Under the pieces are notes generated by a model that did no database searches, was not told the origin of the DNA, and worked only from the letters and a program-made list of their open reading frames with translations. Source: Pirellulaceae bacterium (lineage in GTDB: Bacteria > Planctomycetota > Planctomycetia > Pirellulales > Pirellulaceae). Taken from it: a stretch of DNA of 64,000 bases. The translations under genes were made by a program, and so were the position numbers. How positions within the stretch are numbered: the first letter of the stretch is position 1; each line of letters opens with the position of its first letter. Where the stretch lies: contig JAQWSU010000045.1 of assembly GCA_029243025.1 (NCBI GenBank), positions 372,001-436,000 on the forward strand. Reading direction: 5' to 3'. Positions 56,052 to 64,000 of this stretch are shown here, piece by piece.

Positions 56052-57716
56052 ATGACTAAGCATATTTTCGTGACCGGTGGCGTCGTAAGTTCTTTAGGCA
56101 AAGGACTAACCAGCGCTTCGATCGGTATGTTGCTCGAAAGACGCGGACTTCGCGTGCGGATGCAAAAACTTGATCCGTACATCAACGTCGATCCGGGAAC
56201 GATGAGCCCCTATCAACACGGCGAAGTCTATGTCTTGGATGACGGCAGTGAAACGGATTTAGATCTCGGACACTACGAGCGATTCACAGACAGTCCGCTG
56301 ACCCGGGACAGCAACTACACAACGGGACAAATCTATCAGTCCGTGATCGAGAAGGAGCGGCGTGGAGAATTCCTAGGCAAGACGGTCCAGGTGATTCCAC
56401 ACATCACCGACGAGATCAAAAGCGTGATTCACAAACTGGCCAGCCCCGACGTGGACGTGGTCATTTCCGAGATCGGCGGAACGGTAGGCGATATCGAAAG
56501 CCTGCCGTTTATGGAGGCGATTCGACAATTCTCCCAAGACATCGGCAAAGAGAACTGTCTTTACATCCATCTGACCCTGGTCCCCTATCTGAAGGCAGCC
56601 GCAGAGCTAAAAACCAAACCGACCCAACATTCAGTCGGACTTTTACGTCAGATCGGTATCCAACCTGACATTTTAATCTGCCGGACAGAACGCTCGATCA
56701 GCCAAGACGATCGGCAAAAAATCGCCCTATTCTGCAACGTTCCTCTCGAGGCCGTCATCGAGGAACGTGATAAAGATTTCTCGATTTACGAGGTGCCGCT
56801 CAGCCTTGTCAATAACAGCCTTGATGAGTTGATCGTGCATCGGATTGGCTTACGTTCCGATAAGCCGAACCTATCGAAGTGGCACGATCTGCTGCATCGG
56901 CTTCGAAATCCTTTGCATGAAATCAGCATCGCCGTCGTCGGCAAATATGCCGAGCACAAAGATGCTTACAAATCGATTTACGAAGCGATCGATCACGCAG
57001 GCATTCACCACAAAGCTCAAATCCGTGTGGGCCGCATTCAGAGCGAAGAGATTGAACGCGAAGGTCCCGAAAGGATCTTAGCAGGGTATGACGGCATCCT
57101 GGTACCAGGTGGTTTCGGCGAACGCGGGATTGAAGGAAAAGTCGATGCAATTCGATTCGCCAGAGAGCGAAAGATCCCCTTTTTAGGCATTTGCTTAGGC
57201 ATGCAGTGCGCGGTGATCGAATTCGCCCGCAACGTCGTTCAGCTCAACAACGCCCATTCCACAGAATTCAGCAAAGACACCGAACACCCTGTCATCTGCT
57301 TGCTCGACGACCAAAAAAACATCGTCGAAAAGGGCGGCACCATGCGGCTTGGCTCTCAACCGGCTGTCCTCAACGAAAACTCAAAAGCGGCACAGAGCTA
57401 CGATAAAACAGAAGTCGACGAACGGCACCGACATCGCTACGAATTTAACAACTCCTACCGCCAGCAGTTTCAGGCGCACGGCATGCAGTTTTCTGGCACA
57501 AATCCGGATGATTCACTCGTTGAAATCGTCGAAATCGAAGAACACCCGTGGTTTTTGGCGGTTCAATTCCATCCCGAGTTCAAATCCCAGCCGACAAAAG
57601 CACACCCCTTGTTCGCAGCCTTTGTCGACGCTGCCGTCCAGCGGCATGCAACACGCCGCACCGATCGAAACCAGCCCAATCCAATCCAAGAATCCCATCC
57701 GGAACCCAAATCATGA
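56052..57716 (+). CDS. pyrG: CTP synthase
   Basis: A 554-residue amidotransferase making CTP from UTP and glutamine. It starts [18 protein letters not shown], with GGAG nine bases before this ATG; ATG 56037 is an alternative. It shows [27 protein letters not shown], the [10 protein letters not shown] block, the glutaminase nucleophile [16 protein letters not shown] and the distal [10 protein letters not shown]. Its stop overlaps the DUF1844 start by four bases (ATGA). Confidence 0.97.
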   Translation: MTKHIFVTGGVVSSLGKGLTSASIGMLLERRGLRVRMQKLDPYINVDPGTMSPYQHGEVYVLDDGSETDLDLGHYERFTDSPLTRDSNYTTGQIYQSVIEKERRGEFLGKTVQVIPHITDEIKSVIHKLASPDVDVVISEIGGTVGDIESLPFMEAIRQFSQDIGKENCLYIHLTLVPYLKAAAELKTKPTQHSVGLLRQIGIQPDILICRTERSISQDDRQKIALFCNVPLEAVIEERDKDFSIYEVPLSLVNNSLDELIVHRIGLRSDKPNLSKWHDLLHRLRNPLHEISIAVVGKYAEHKDAYKSIYEAIDHAGIHHKAQIRVGRIQSEEIEREGPERILAGYDGILVPGGFGERGIEGKVDAIRFARERKIPFLGICLGMQCAVIEFARNVVQLNNAHSTEFSKDTEHPVICLLDDQKNIVEKGGTMRLGSQPAVLNENSKAAQSYDKTEVDERHRHRYEFNNSYRQQFQAHGMQFSGTNPDDSLVEIVEIEEHPWFLAVQFHPEFKSQPTKAHPLFAAFVDAAVQRHATRRTDRNQPNPIQESHPEPKS

Positions 57717-58117
57717 GCGAGAATCCCCAGGAAGAAAGCAAAAAGATCATTATCGACGAAGACTGGAAATCCCAGGTCGAACGGGAACGGGAAGAGATCA
57801 ACTTAAAAGAGGAAGGAGGAGACGAAGAACCCGCAATTGATCCGCAAACAGGTATCCCCCCAGCATCCTTTCTAATGCTCGCAACAACGCTGGCGACACA
57901 GGCGATGGCGTCACTTGGCCAGATCCCCGACCCCATCGAGCAAAAACCGATCGTCAATCTTGAACTCGCGAAACACTACATCGATACGCTTGCCGTGTTG
58001 GAGGAAAAAACCAAGGGAAATCTCTCAGAAGAAGAATCCGAGATGCTTTCGACCGTGCTTTATCAATTGCGATCGGTCTTTATCGCCTTGGAAAACCAAT
58101 CAACCCCGGAAGCCTAA
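57713..58117 (+). CDS. DUF1844 protein
   Basis: A 134-residue protein beginning with an acidic, Lys-rich stretch. The core [26 protein letters not shown], then [42 protein letters not shown], is the DUF1844 signature. It is cytoplasmic and helical, function unknown. Translational overlap with pyrG (ATGA) suggests a linked role or simple coupling. Confidence 0.88.
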   Translation: MSENPQEESKKIIIDEDWKSQVEREREEINLKEEGGDEEPAIDPQTGIPPASFLMLATTLATQAMASLGQIPDPIEQKPIVNLELAKHYIDTLAVLEEKTKGNLSEEESEMLSTVLYQLRSVFIALENQSTPEA

Positions 58118-58134
58118 GCTGCGACCGGCTCTTC

Positions 58135-58176
58135 GCCCAGTTGCAGTCTGCCCAGTTGCAGTCTGCCCAGTTGAGA
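58135..58176. repeat. 15-bp tandem repeat after the DUF1844 gene
   Basis: GCCCAGTTGCAGTCT occurs at 58135-58149 and 58150-58164, with a partial third copy to 58176. It is noncoding and too short and unspaced for a CRISPR array. Confidence 0.75.
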
Positions 58177-58369
58177 CCAATGGGCGGAAAGATATCGGCC
58201 AACCGGTGGCAGCAGCCTGGGAGCGCCCGACGCGAATGGAAAAGGGCTTCCGTGCCGTGTTGCCCCATTCCTTGGTGACTTACATCTCCCCACAACGGTT
58301 ACACGGGTAACGGGGAAACAAATACGATTGTTCGCGTCGGACACACCCTCGCTGCCGCCAAGATAGGTC

Positions 58370-58873
58370 CTACCGACTCAACTCATCCAGGATTTCGCCA
58401 AAACGTGGAATTTCGCTGTTGAGACAAGCAACCCACGCCTTCACCTCCCAGATTTCAATACAAATCGCTGCTCCAATCACGAGCACGTCTTGCCCGGCCT
58501 CGCCCCCTAAAAAATCCCGAAATCCTTCTGGGATCAAGAGTCGCCCTCGGCCAGCCAGTTGCACCGAGCGATGTCGAGTTGAGAGCAAGCGTCCCAGGGC
58601 CTGAACATCATTTATCCGATCGGATAAGCGTCCGGCTGCCCATTTGCTCTCAATCACTCTGACTCCACTCTCCAGGTTGGCCTGCCAATCCGCATTTCGC
58701 CACAGACTGAGGCAACCGGGCTGCTGCTTGACGAGCACACAATCCTGCTTTTCACCCTCGCTCCTCTCACCCTCCCATAACTCCAACAACTCACCAGGAA
58801 TCGACAGCCGGTACCTTTCGTCAACTGTGCGACGAAATTCCCCCAAAATCAGCTTTGCAGATCGATTTTGCAC
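58370..58873 (-). CDS. mraZ: MraZ-family DNA-binding protein
   Basis: A 167-residue protein with two SpoVT/AbrB-like halves: GEFRRTVDERYRLSIPGELL near the start and VQLAGRGRLLIPEGFRDFLG in the second half, each with the DxKGR-like strand partly altered. MraZ represses the division and cell wall cluster in other bacteria. Here it is alone between a DUF1844 gene and a ketosynthase, with no mraW or fts genes. The first half has the cryptic ERYRLSIP instead of DxKGRIxIP. Confidence 0.83.
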   Translation of the reverse strand: MQNRSAKLILGEFRRTVDERYRLSIPGELLELWEGERSEGEKQDCVLVKQQPGCLSLWRNADWQANLESGVRVIESKWAAGRLSDRINDVQALGRLLSTRHRSVQLAGRGRLLIPEGFRDFLGGEAGQDVLVIGAAICIEIWEVKAWVACLNSEIPRFGEILDELSR

Positions 58874-59183
58874 GCGTGATCAGGTCATCCAATCGGTATG
58901 CCAGCTGACTCCGCAACCGACACACAACCTCATAATGGGCTGATTCCCCCGTGAATCGCAGGTTCCACATCTAAAATGGGCACAAAACCCACTGCCACGA
59001 GTTTAGCGGCGACCAACACCGCCGCAAGTGTGCTGGCATCAAAAATTTCCGGCCTGCGCGGCAGAAGTGAAAGAATCCCAGGAAACCAAGCTGGAATCAT
59101 TAAAGGATTTCGAGTAATAATTTGCGGAATCGACAGGACGTCGCGATGCCAAATTCGGCATGAACCTCCATGGATGGTGGTAG
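58874..59183. other. Gap between mraZ and the ketosynthase gene
   Basis: No gene is supported in 310 bases. It must hold the promoters for mraZ (minus) and the ketosynthase (plus). I looked for MraZ-type direct repeats and see none clear. Confidence 0.35.
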
Positions 59184-60461
59184 ATGCTGCAGATCAATGT
59201 TCCAACCCGAAGCAGTCAAGACGAACCGGTTGTCATCACCGGGATCGGGATGATTACGTCTGTGGGACGTGATCGCGAGAGCAGTTGGCAGGCGATTCGT
59301 TCCGGCACGAGCGGCGTTCGACGCCTGATCAACGAACCGGAAATTCCAGAGCAATTACAGATTGGTGCCGTCGTGAACGACGTGCCAGGGTTGCCAAAAC
59401 AGCTCAAGGTGATTCGACTGGCAAACATCGCCGCGGATGAGGCGTTTCAGGACGCGAGTCTGGATCTCAAAAACGTCGACGGCAGTCGTTTTGGCTGTGC
59501 AATCAGCGGCCATATGGGCGACTGGCGATGGCTACGACAGAACCACGGTTACGAACCGGCCGACTCCCCCGGCGATGTGTCAAACTGGGACCAATGGTTT
59601 CCCAACAGTGGATGTTGGAACATTGCTCATCGTTTTGGTCTGAATGGTCCACGAATCTGCCATTCGACGGCCTGCGCTAGTGGACTCATCGATATCATGA
59701 GTGCCGTTCGATCGATCCGCGACAATCAATGCGACCTCGCACTCGCCGGTTCAGCCGAGGCGATCGATCCCCTCTTTGCCGCCGGTTTCCAACGCATGCG
59801 GGTACTGGCCGATGCGGAAAATCCCCGGGAGGCTTGCCGGCCATTCGACCGATCCAGAACCGGTTTTGTGATGGGCGAAGGCGCGGCCATGTTTGTGATC
59901 GAACGACTCTCCCACGCAACGGCTCGCGGTGCTCATATTTATGCCGAAATCGCCGGCGGAAGAATGATGGCAGATGCCCACCATGTCACCGGTTTGGACA
60001 TGGAAAGCGAATCGCTCACGCGTTTAATTCGCGATACACTCAAACGGGCTAAGATGGAGCCTTCTGACATCGGATACGTCAACGCACACGGAACAGGGAC
60101 AACGCAAAACGACATCATGGAAACGCGCGGGATTCGCCGCGCCCTCGGCAACCACGCTGATGAGGTTTGTGTCAGTGCGCTCAAGTCGATGCTTGGCCAC
60201 CTCGTCAATGCATCCGGCAGCGTCGAATTAGCACTCACCACGCTAGCACTTCGAGATGGTTTTGTACCTCCAACGTTAAATTTGACCGACCCAGACCCAG
60301 AATGCGATCTGGATTGCATTCCGCTGGTCGGGCAAGATCGACCGATTCAAAACGCCTTAAAACTGGCGCTCGCATTCGGCGGACATCTCGTGGCTGTCGC
60401 TCTCAGACGTTGGAGCGATGCAGAATCAGGTGTCGGCGAACCGTTGCGACGGGCCGCCTAG
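59184..60461 (+). CDS. Beta-ketoacyl-ACP synthase (KAS II type)
   Basis: A 425-residue condensing enzyme. The nucleophile Cys164 lies in HSTACASGL, and the histidines are His302 (NAHGTGT) and His339 (KSMLGHL), with Lys334. The VVITGIGMITSVG start and the LALAFGGHLVAVAL end are typical of FabF. The proposed role is fatty acid elongation; a specialised pathway is possible since no acpP or fabG is adjacent. Confidence 0.9.
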   Translation: MLQINVPTRSSQDEPVVITGIGMITSVGRDRESSWQAIRSGTSGVRRLINEPEIPEQLQIGAVVNDVPGLPKQLKVIRLANIAADEAFQDASLDLKNVDGSRFGCAISGHMGDWRWLRQNHGYEPADSPGDVSNWDQWFPNSGCWNIAHRFGLNGPRICHSTACASGLIDIMSAVRSIRDNQCDLALAGSAEAIDPLFAAGFQRMRVLADAENPREACRPFDRSRTGFVMGEGAAMFVIERLSHATARGAHIYAEIAGGRMMADAHHVTGLDMESESLTRLIRDTLKRAKMEPSDIGYVNAHGTGTTQNDIMETRGIRRALGNHADEVCVSALKSMLGHLVNASGSVELALTTLALRDGFVPPTLNLTDPDPECDLDCIPLVGQDRPIQNALKLALAFGGHLVAVALRRWSDAESGVGEPLRRAA

Positions 60462-60568
60462 ATTTCCTGCCGAACTACTGGAAAATTCGCTGCTGAATCG
60501 GCTAGCACCGTTCTCTCGCGGCGAAATACGGGTGTGATCGCGACTCCGCGAACGACTACAATTCAGAC

Positions 60569-61231
60569 ATGCCTGAACTGTTCCACATCAAGATCTGCGG
60601 AATCACCTCACCCGCTGATGCGAAAGTCGTCGTTGATTCTGGCGCAGACGCCGTTGGAATTAATTTTTTTGAGGGGAGCAAACGTTTTGTCGAACCGGCA
60701 ATCGCAAAACAGATCACAGCAAACATCCCCAGTTCAGTTGCGAAAGTCGGCGTCTTCGTGAACGGGGAAGTCGATTGGATCGAAACGGTCGCTCAAGCGG
60801 TAGGACTCGATTGGATTCAGCTGCACGGCGACGAATCGCCCGAACTCGTCTCCCGCCTGCAAAAACGCCCTCTGCTGAAAGCGTTTCGTTTAACTCAAGC
60901 CGGTTTGCAGCCCGTTGCCCAGTTCCTAGCTGACTGCGAGCAGCTGGGCCGCCCAGTCGACGCCCTGCTGCTCGACGCATTTCATCCGACTGAATTTGGC
61001 GGAACAGGCCGCACGATCGATTGGCAAACACTCGCCGCGGAAACCGCTCTCATGGGTGGTTACCAATGGGCCCTTGCGGGTGGACTCACACCGGTAAATG
61101 TGGCCAACGCAATTGCTCAAGCCCGTCCTCACGCCGTCGACACAGCGAGTGGGGTGGAGTCCAGCCCGGGCAAAAAGGATTCCGCCCTCACGCGCAGCTT
61201 CGTTGAGCAAGCGCGAGGAGCGCTCGAGTGA
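60569..61231 (+). CDS. trpF: Phosphoribosylanthranilate isomerase
   Basis: A 220-residue TIM barrel of tryptophan synthesis. Catalytic Cys lies in KICGITSPADA, with GADAVGINFFEGSKRFV, VGVFVNGEVDWI, LHGDESPELV, the LLLDAF Asp and GGTGRTIDW, LAGGLTPVNVANAI, VDTASGVESSPGKKD. All family blocks are present. No other trp gene is nearby, so the pathway is dispersed. Confidence 0.96.
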   Translation: MPELFHIKICGITSPADAKVVVDSGADAVGINFFEGSKRFVEPAIAKQITANIPSSVAKVGVFVNGEVDWIETVAQAVGLDWIQLHGDESPELVSRLQKRPLLKAFRLTQAGLQPVAQFLADCEQLGRPVDALLLDAFHPTEFGGTGRTIDWQTLAAETALMGGYQWALAGGLTPVNVANAIAQARPHAVDTASGVESSPGKKDSALTRSFVEQARGALE

Positions 61232-61270
61232 CTTGCGTAAAGACGTGTCAGGCCTATGATTACTTAAGAT

Positions 61271-61300
61271 ATTCCCTTTTTAAGGGGCAATTTAATGCCC
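61271..61300 (+). promoter_or_regulatory. Two overlapping hairpins in the ahcY leader
   Basis: CCCTT(61274-61278)/AAGGG and GGGCA/TGCCC (61296-61300) share the G-run at 61284-61287, so only one can form at once. This is 40 bases before the start. It may be a regulatory leader; it does not match the known SAH riboswitch core. Confidence 0.3.
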
Positions 61301-61329
61301 GTCTGACGAATCGCCCAGTTTTCTGATGC

Positions 61330-61334
61330 AGGAG
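61330..61334 (+). promoter_or_regulatory. Ribosome binding site deciding the ahcY start
   Basis: AGGAG lies six bases before GTG 61341. The in-frame ATG at 61326 would place this site inside the gene and has no site of its own. Confidence 0.65.
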
Positions 61335-61340
61335 ATCATC

Positions 61341-62654
61341 GTGACCCAGCTTGAAGCTCGTGAAACCTTTAAGGTCAAAGACATTTCGCTCGCCGACTTT
61401 GGTCGTCGTGAAATCATGTTGGCAGAGAACGAAATGCCGGGTTTGATGGCAATCCGCAGCAAATACGGCACGCAACAACCACTCAAGGGCGCCCGTATCG
61501 CTGGATGCTTGCACATGACGATTCAAACCGCCGTCTTGATTGAAACGTTGACGGAACTGGGAGCCGAGGTTCAGTGGAGCAGTTGCAACAAATTCTCCAC
61601 CCAGGACCATGCGGCTTCCGCGATCGCTCACACCGGAGTTCCGGTCTACGCTTGGAAGGGTGAGACGGACGAAGAATACGACTGGTGCGTTGACCAGACG
61701 ATCTACTTCGAAGACGGCCAACCCCTGAACATGATCCTCGACGATGGCGGTGACCTGACTGCTCTGGTCCACAAGAAGTATCCGGAATTGTTGAAAGACG
61801 TGCGGGGACTTTCAGAAGAAACAACAACCGGTATCAAAGAGCTGCGAAAGATGGTCGAAAAAGGGGAGTTAAAAGTCCCAGCCATCAATGTCAACGACGC
61901 GGTCACCAAGGCCAAGTTCGACAATCTGTACGGCTGCCGCGAGTCATTGGTGGATGGAATCAAGCGAGCCACGGATGTGATGGTCGCCGGCAAAGTAGCC
62001 GTTGTGGCTGGGTATGGAGACGTCGGAAAGGGTTGTGCCCATTCGCTGCAGCGGTACGGCGCTCGCGTCATCATCACCGAGATCGATCCCATCAATGCGT
62101 TGCAAGCGGTGATGGAGGGTTTCCAAGTCACGACCATGGAAGAAGCGGCTTCGATCGGCAACATCTTTGTTACGACAACAGGCAATCGAGACATTATCTC
62201 GGGCGAGCACATGAAGGTGATGCCCAACGACGCGATCGTCTGCAACATTGGACACTTCGATTTAGAAATCGACATGGCTTGGCTAGACTCGCAAAGCGAT
62301 GTATCCCGGCTAAACATCAAGCCACTCGTTGACCGCTACACGTTCGCTGACGGACACTCGATCATCGTCTTAGCTGAGGGTCGACTGGTGAACCTCGGCT
62401 GTGCGACGGGCCATCCCTCGTTCGTCATGTCAAATTCGTTCAGTAACCAGGTTTTGGCCCAAATCGCGCTCTGGACCGATCCGGATCAATTTGAAGTTGG
62501 CGTGCACGTCCTTCCTAAGAAGCTCGATGAAGAGGTTGCTCGGCTACACCTCGACCAACTCGGAGTCAAGCTCACGAAATTGTCCGAAAGCCAAGCGGAT
62601 TATATTGGCGTTCCCGCAAACGGTCCGTTCAAGCCGGACTACTATCGCTACTAA
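61341..62654 (+). CDS. ahcY: S-adenosylhomocysteine hydrolase
   Basis: A 437-residue NAD-dependent enzyme splitting S-adenosylhomocysteine into adenosine and homocysteine. GTG 61341 is chosen from the ribosome site; ATG 61326 would add five residues. Seen are [25 protein letters not shown], the NAD site [57 protein letters not shown] and the C-terminal KPDYYRY. It recycles the methyl-cycle by-product. A clear terminator follows. Confidence 0.97.
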   Translation: MTQLEARETFKVKDISLADFGRREIMLAENEMPGLMAIRSKYGTQQPLKGARIAGCLHMTIQTAVLIETLTELGAEVQWSSCNKFSTQDHAASAIAHTGVPVYAWKGETDEEYDWCVDQTIYFEDGQPLNMILDDGGDLTALVHKKYPELLKDVRGLSEETTTGIKELRKMVEKGELKVPAINVNDAVTKAKFDNLYGCRESLVDGIKRATDVMVAGKVAVVAGYGDVGKGCAHSLQRYGARVIITEIDPINALQAVMEGFQVTTMEEAASIGNIFVTTTGNRDIISGEHMKVMPNDAIVCNIGHFDLEIDMAWLDSQSDVSRLNIKPLVDRYTFADGHSIIVLAEGRLVNLGCATGHPSFVMSNSFSNQVLAQIALWTDPDQFEVGVHVLPKKLDEEVARLHLDQLGVKLTKLSESQADYIGVPANGPFKPDYYRY

Positions 62655-62691
62655 ATCGGGTTAAACGGCAAGACTCATTGACAGTTGAGAG

Positions 62692-62725
62692 GGGCTCCGG
62701 CATAACAACCGGAGCCCTTTCTTTT
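62692..62725 (+). terminator. Intrinsic terminator after ahcY
   Basis: GGGCTCCGG (62692-62700) pairs with CCGGAGCCC (62709-62717) around an eight-base loop, followed by TTTCTTTT. It lies 38 bases after the ahcY stop. Confidence 0.92.
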
Positions 62726-62757
62726 GTCGTTCCCAGCCTGCCGTCGAGCTTTCAAAC

Positions 62758-64000
62758 ATGCCAAAGATTCAAGCCTTTCCTGGACTACGCTATGACCTGG
62801 GTCATGTCGGCTCATTGAGCGACGTAATCGCCCCGCCCTACGATGTGATCGACGACCAGCTGCGAGACAGCCTGTACGAGAAACATCCAGCTAACGTGAT
62901 TCGACTGATCCTGAATCGTGAAGAGCCCGGCGATGACGAACAATCAAATTGCTACAGCAGAGCTGCACGATTCTTAAAGAATTGGCGGAGTGAGGGGGTT
63001 TTGGAACGTGAGGCGGACCCCGCCATCTACGTCTACCATCAGTCGTTCGAAGTCGACGGACAGCCTCTGACCCGGCGCGGGTTTATGTGTCGAACTCAAC
63101 TGGAGAAGTTCGGCGAGGGCTCGATCTATCCGCATGAAGAGACCCATGCGTCCGCCAAAGAGGACCGGCTCAAACTAACACGAGCCTGCCATGCGAACCT
63201 GAGTCAGATCTTTGGGCTGTTTCCGGACCCGGAAGGAGAAGCCCAAAACCTGCTGGAAGCTCACATTACCAACCAGCAACCGATCGAAGCCACAGATCAC
63301 CTCGGAGTCGTCCATCGGATTTGGCCGGTCACCGATGCCAACGTCATTGCTCAAGTCTCGGCGTTAATGAATGCGAAGCCCGTTTTTATCGCCGACGGCC
63401 ATCATCGCTACGAAACGGCCTGCAATTTCCGCGAAGAGCTACGGGAACAACAGGGGATCGACGAAAAACACCCAGCAAACTGCGTTTTGATGATGTGTGT
63501 TGGCATGAATGACCCGGGAATGATCGTTCTTCCCACCCATCGGTTGTTCCGTGAGATGCCTGCGTTGACCTCAAGTGAACTCATCGAAAAGCTCGGCGAT
63601 CGCTTTGATTGCCAAGTTGCCGGGGAAAGTCCCGAGCAGGCGGAATCGATCTGGTCGGAAATTGAAAATGAAAACGAACAGGGAACGATTGGGCTCTTCA
63701 CCGCCAAAGATCAAAAATGGGTGATTGCCCGTATCACCCCGGCAGGTCGTGAACGGATGAAAGAAATTGCCTCGGATCAGAGCTCCGACTGGCAAGGGCT
63801 GGGCGTCAGCATCCTGCATCGAATGATTGTTGAAGATCAGCTCGGACAAACGAAGCTACCAAAGCCGAAGTACGTTCATCTGGTCAGCGAGCTCCAGGAC
63901 GGTCTGGCCAAGCCAGACGAGTTTTCGCTCGCCGCGCTCGTGATGCCAGCCACGCTCGATCATATTCGGGCAATCAGCCAACACGGCGAACGAATGCCGG
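62758..64000 (+). CDS. DUF1015 family protein, 3' end missing
   Basis: The frame from ATG 62758 is open to the window edge (414 codons so far). The start MPKIQAFPGLRYDLGHVGSL, then SDVIAPPYDVIDDQLRD, and later IYPHEETHASAKEDRLKL and the FIADGHHRYETA motif (DGHHRY at residues 213-218), are DUF1015 hallmarks. The family has no firmly known function; the conserved histidines suggest phosphate or metal handling. It follows ahcY beyond a terminator, so it has its own promoter, not recognised. Confidence 0.88.
   Translation, partial: MPKIQAFPGLRYDLGHVGSLSDVIAPPYDVIDDQLRDSLYEKHPANVIRLILNREEPGDDEQSNCYSRAARFLKNWRSEGVLEREADPAIYVYHQSFEVDGQPLTRRGFMCRTQLEKFGEGSIYPHEETHASAKEDRLKLTRACHANLSQIFGLFPDPEGEAQNLLEAHITNQQPIEATDHLGVVHRIWPVTDANVIAQVSALMNAKPVFIADGHHRYETACNFREELREQQGIDEKHPANCVLMMCVGMNDPGMIVLPTHRLFREMPALTSSELIEKLGDRFDCQVAGESPEQAESIWSEIENENEQGTIGLFTAKDQKWVIARITPAGRERMKEIASDQSSDWQGLGVSILHRMIVEDQLGQTKLPKPKYVHLVSELQDGLAKPDEFSLAALVMPATLDHIRAISQHGERMP

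Noticed and set aside
58135-58176. CRISPR or insertion-sequence end
   Set aside because: Only 2.7 copies, 15 bp, no spacers and no transposase.
61232-61340. SAH riboswitch upstream of ahcY
   Set aside because: The conserved core sequence I know is not present; only generic hairpins are seen.

Overview
The window looks like chromosomal DNA from a planctomycete, most likely a Rhodopirellula/Pirellula-type member. This is inferred from gene content, not from a marker RNA. The clues are DUF1598- and DUF1844-type proteins, a planctomycete-style omega subunit, MraZ outside any division cluster, split CoaC and CoaB, Tat-type RRxFL leaders, PQQ-like propellers, an HTTM protein, Cys-rich and YTV-like secreted proteins typical of proteinaceous envelopes, and loosely packed genes on both strands. 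I see no tRNA, rRNA, CRISPR array, transposase or prophage gene. The window reads as core chromosome with lineage-specific envelope genes.

Layout. 1-5.1 kb: a ClpP-like protease fragment, a C-terminal-heme cytochrome divergent from an ApbE flavinyltransferase, a DUF1598 protein and a Cys-rich repeat protein with a clear terminator. 5.9-10.3 kb: a housekeeping run tpiA-secG-yicC-gmk-rpoZ-coaC-coaB. 10.3-15.8 kb: a nucleotidyltransferase-HD protein, a zinc glucose dehydrogenase with a fucose-isomerase-like partner, and a secreted PQQ-like propeller. 15.9-19.7 kb: a three-gene set (membrane protein with arrestin-like tail, free arrestin-like protein, small P-loop ATPase), then a secreted YTV-like protein. 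19.8-22.6 kb: an OBG-type TGS GTPase and PolX. 22.6-26.3 kb: minus-strand envelope genes, including a coupled HTTM cassette and a second Cys/His-rich secreted protein.

26.8-32.5 kb: leuS, map and a sodium:solute symporter. 32.5-35.8 kb: a Rad50/YhaN-like ATPase with two C-terminal DUF4332-like domains. 36.3-42.8 kb: a HlyD-type adaptor, a prenyltransferase-repeat protein, a small membrane protein, an M20D hydrolase, rdgB and a SPOR-like secreted protein. 42.9-57.7 kb: mtaB, clpS, an M20 dipeptidase, serS, glmM, a phosphohexomutase, a short uvrC, glmS, kdsB and pyrG. 57.7-64 kb: a DUF1844 protein, mraZ, a KAS II enzyme, trpF, ahcY and a DUF1015 gene that runs off the end.

Metabolic threads: glmS, glmM and the hexomutase feed UDP-GlcNAc and sugar phosphates, and kdsB supplies CMP-Kdo for a Gram-negative-type outer membrane. 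pyrG supplies CTP. The least explained parts are the arrestin-like/ATPase trio, the Rad50-DUF4332 fusion without an adjacent nuclease, the two Cys-rich proteins that share an RxRCxGGL module, and the HTTM cassette.
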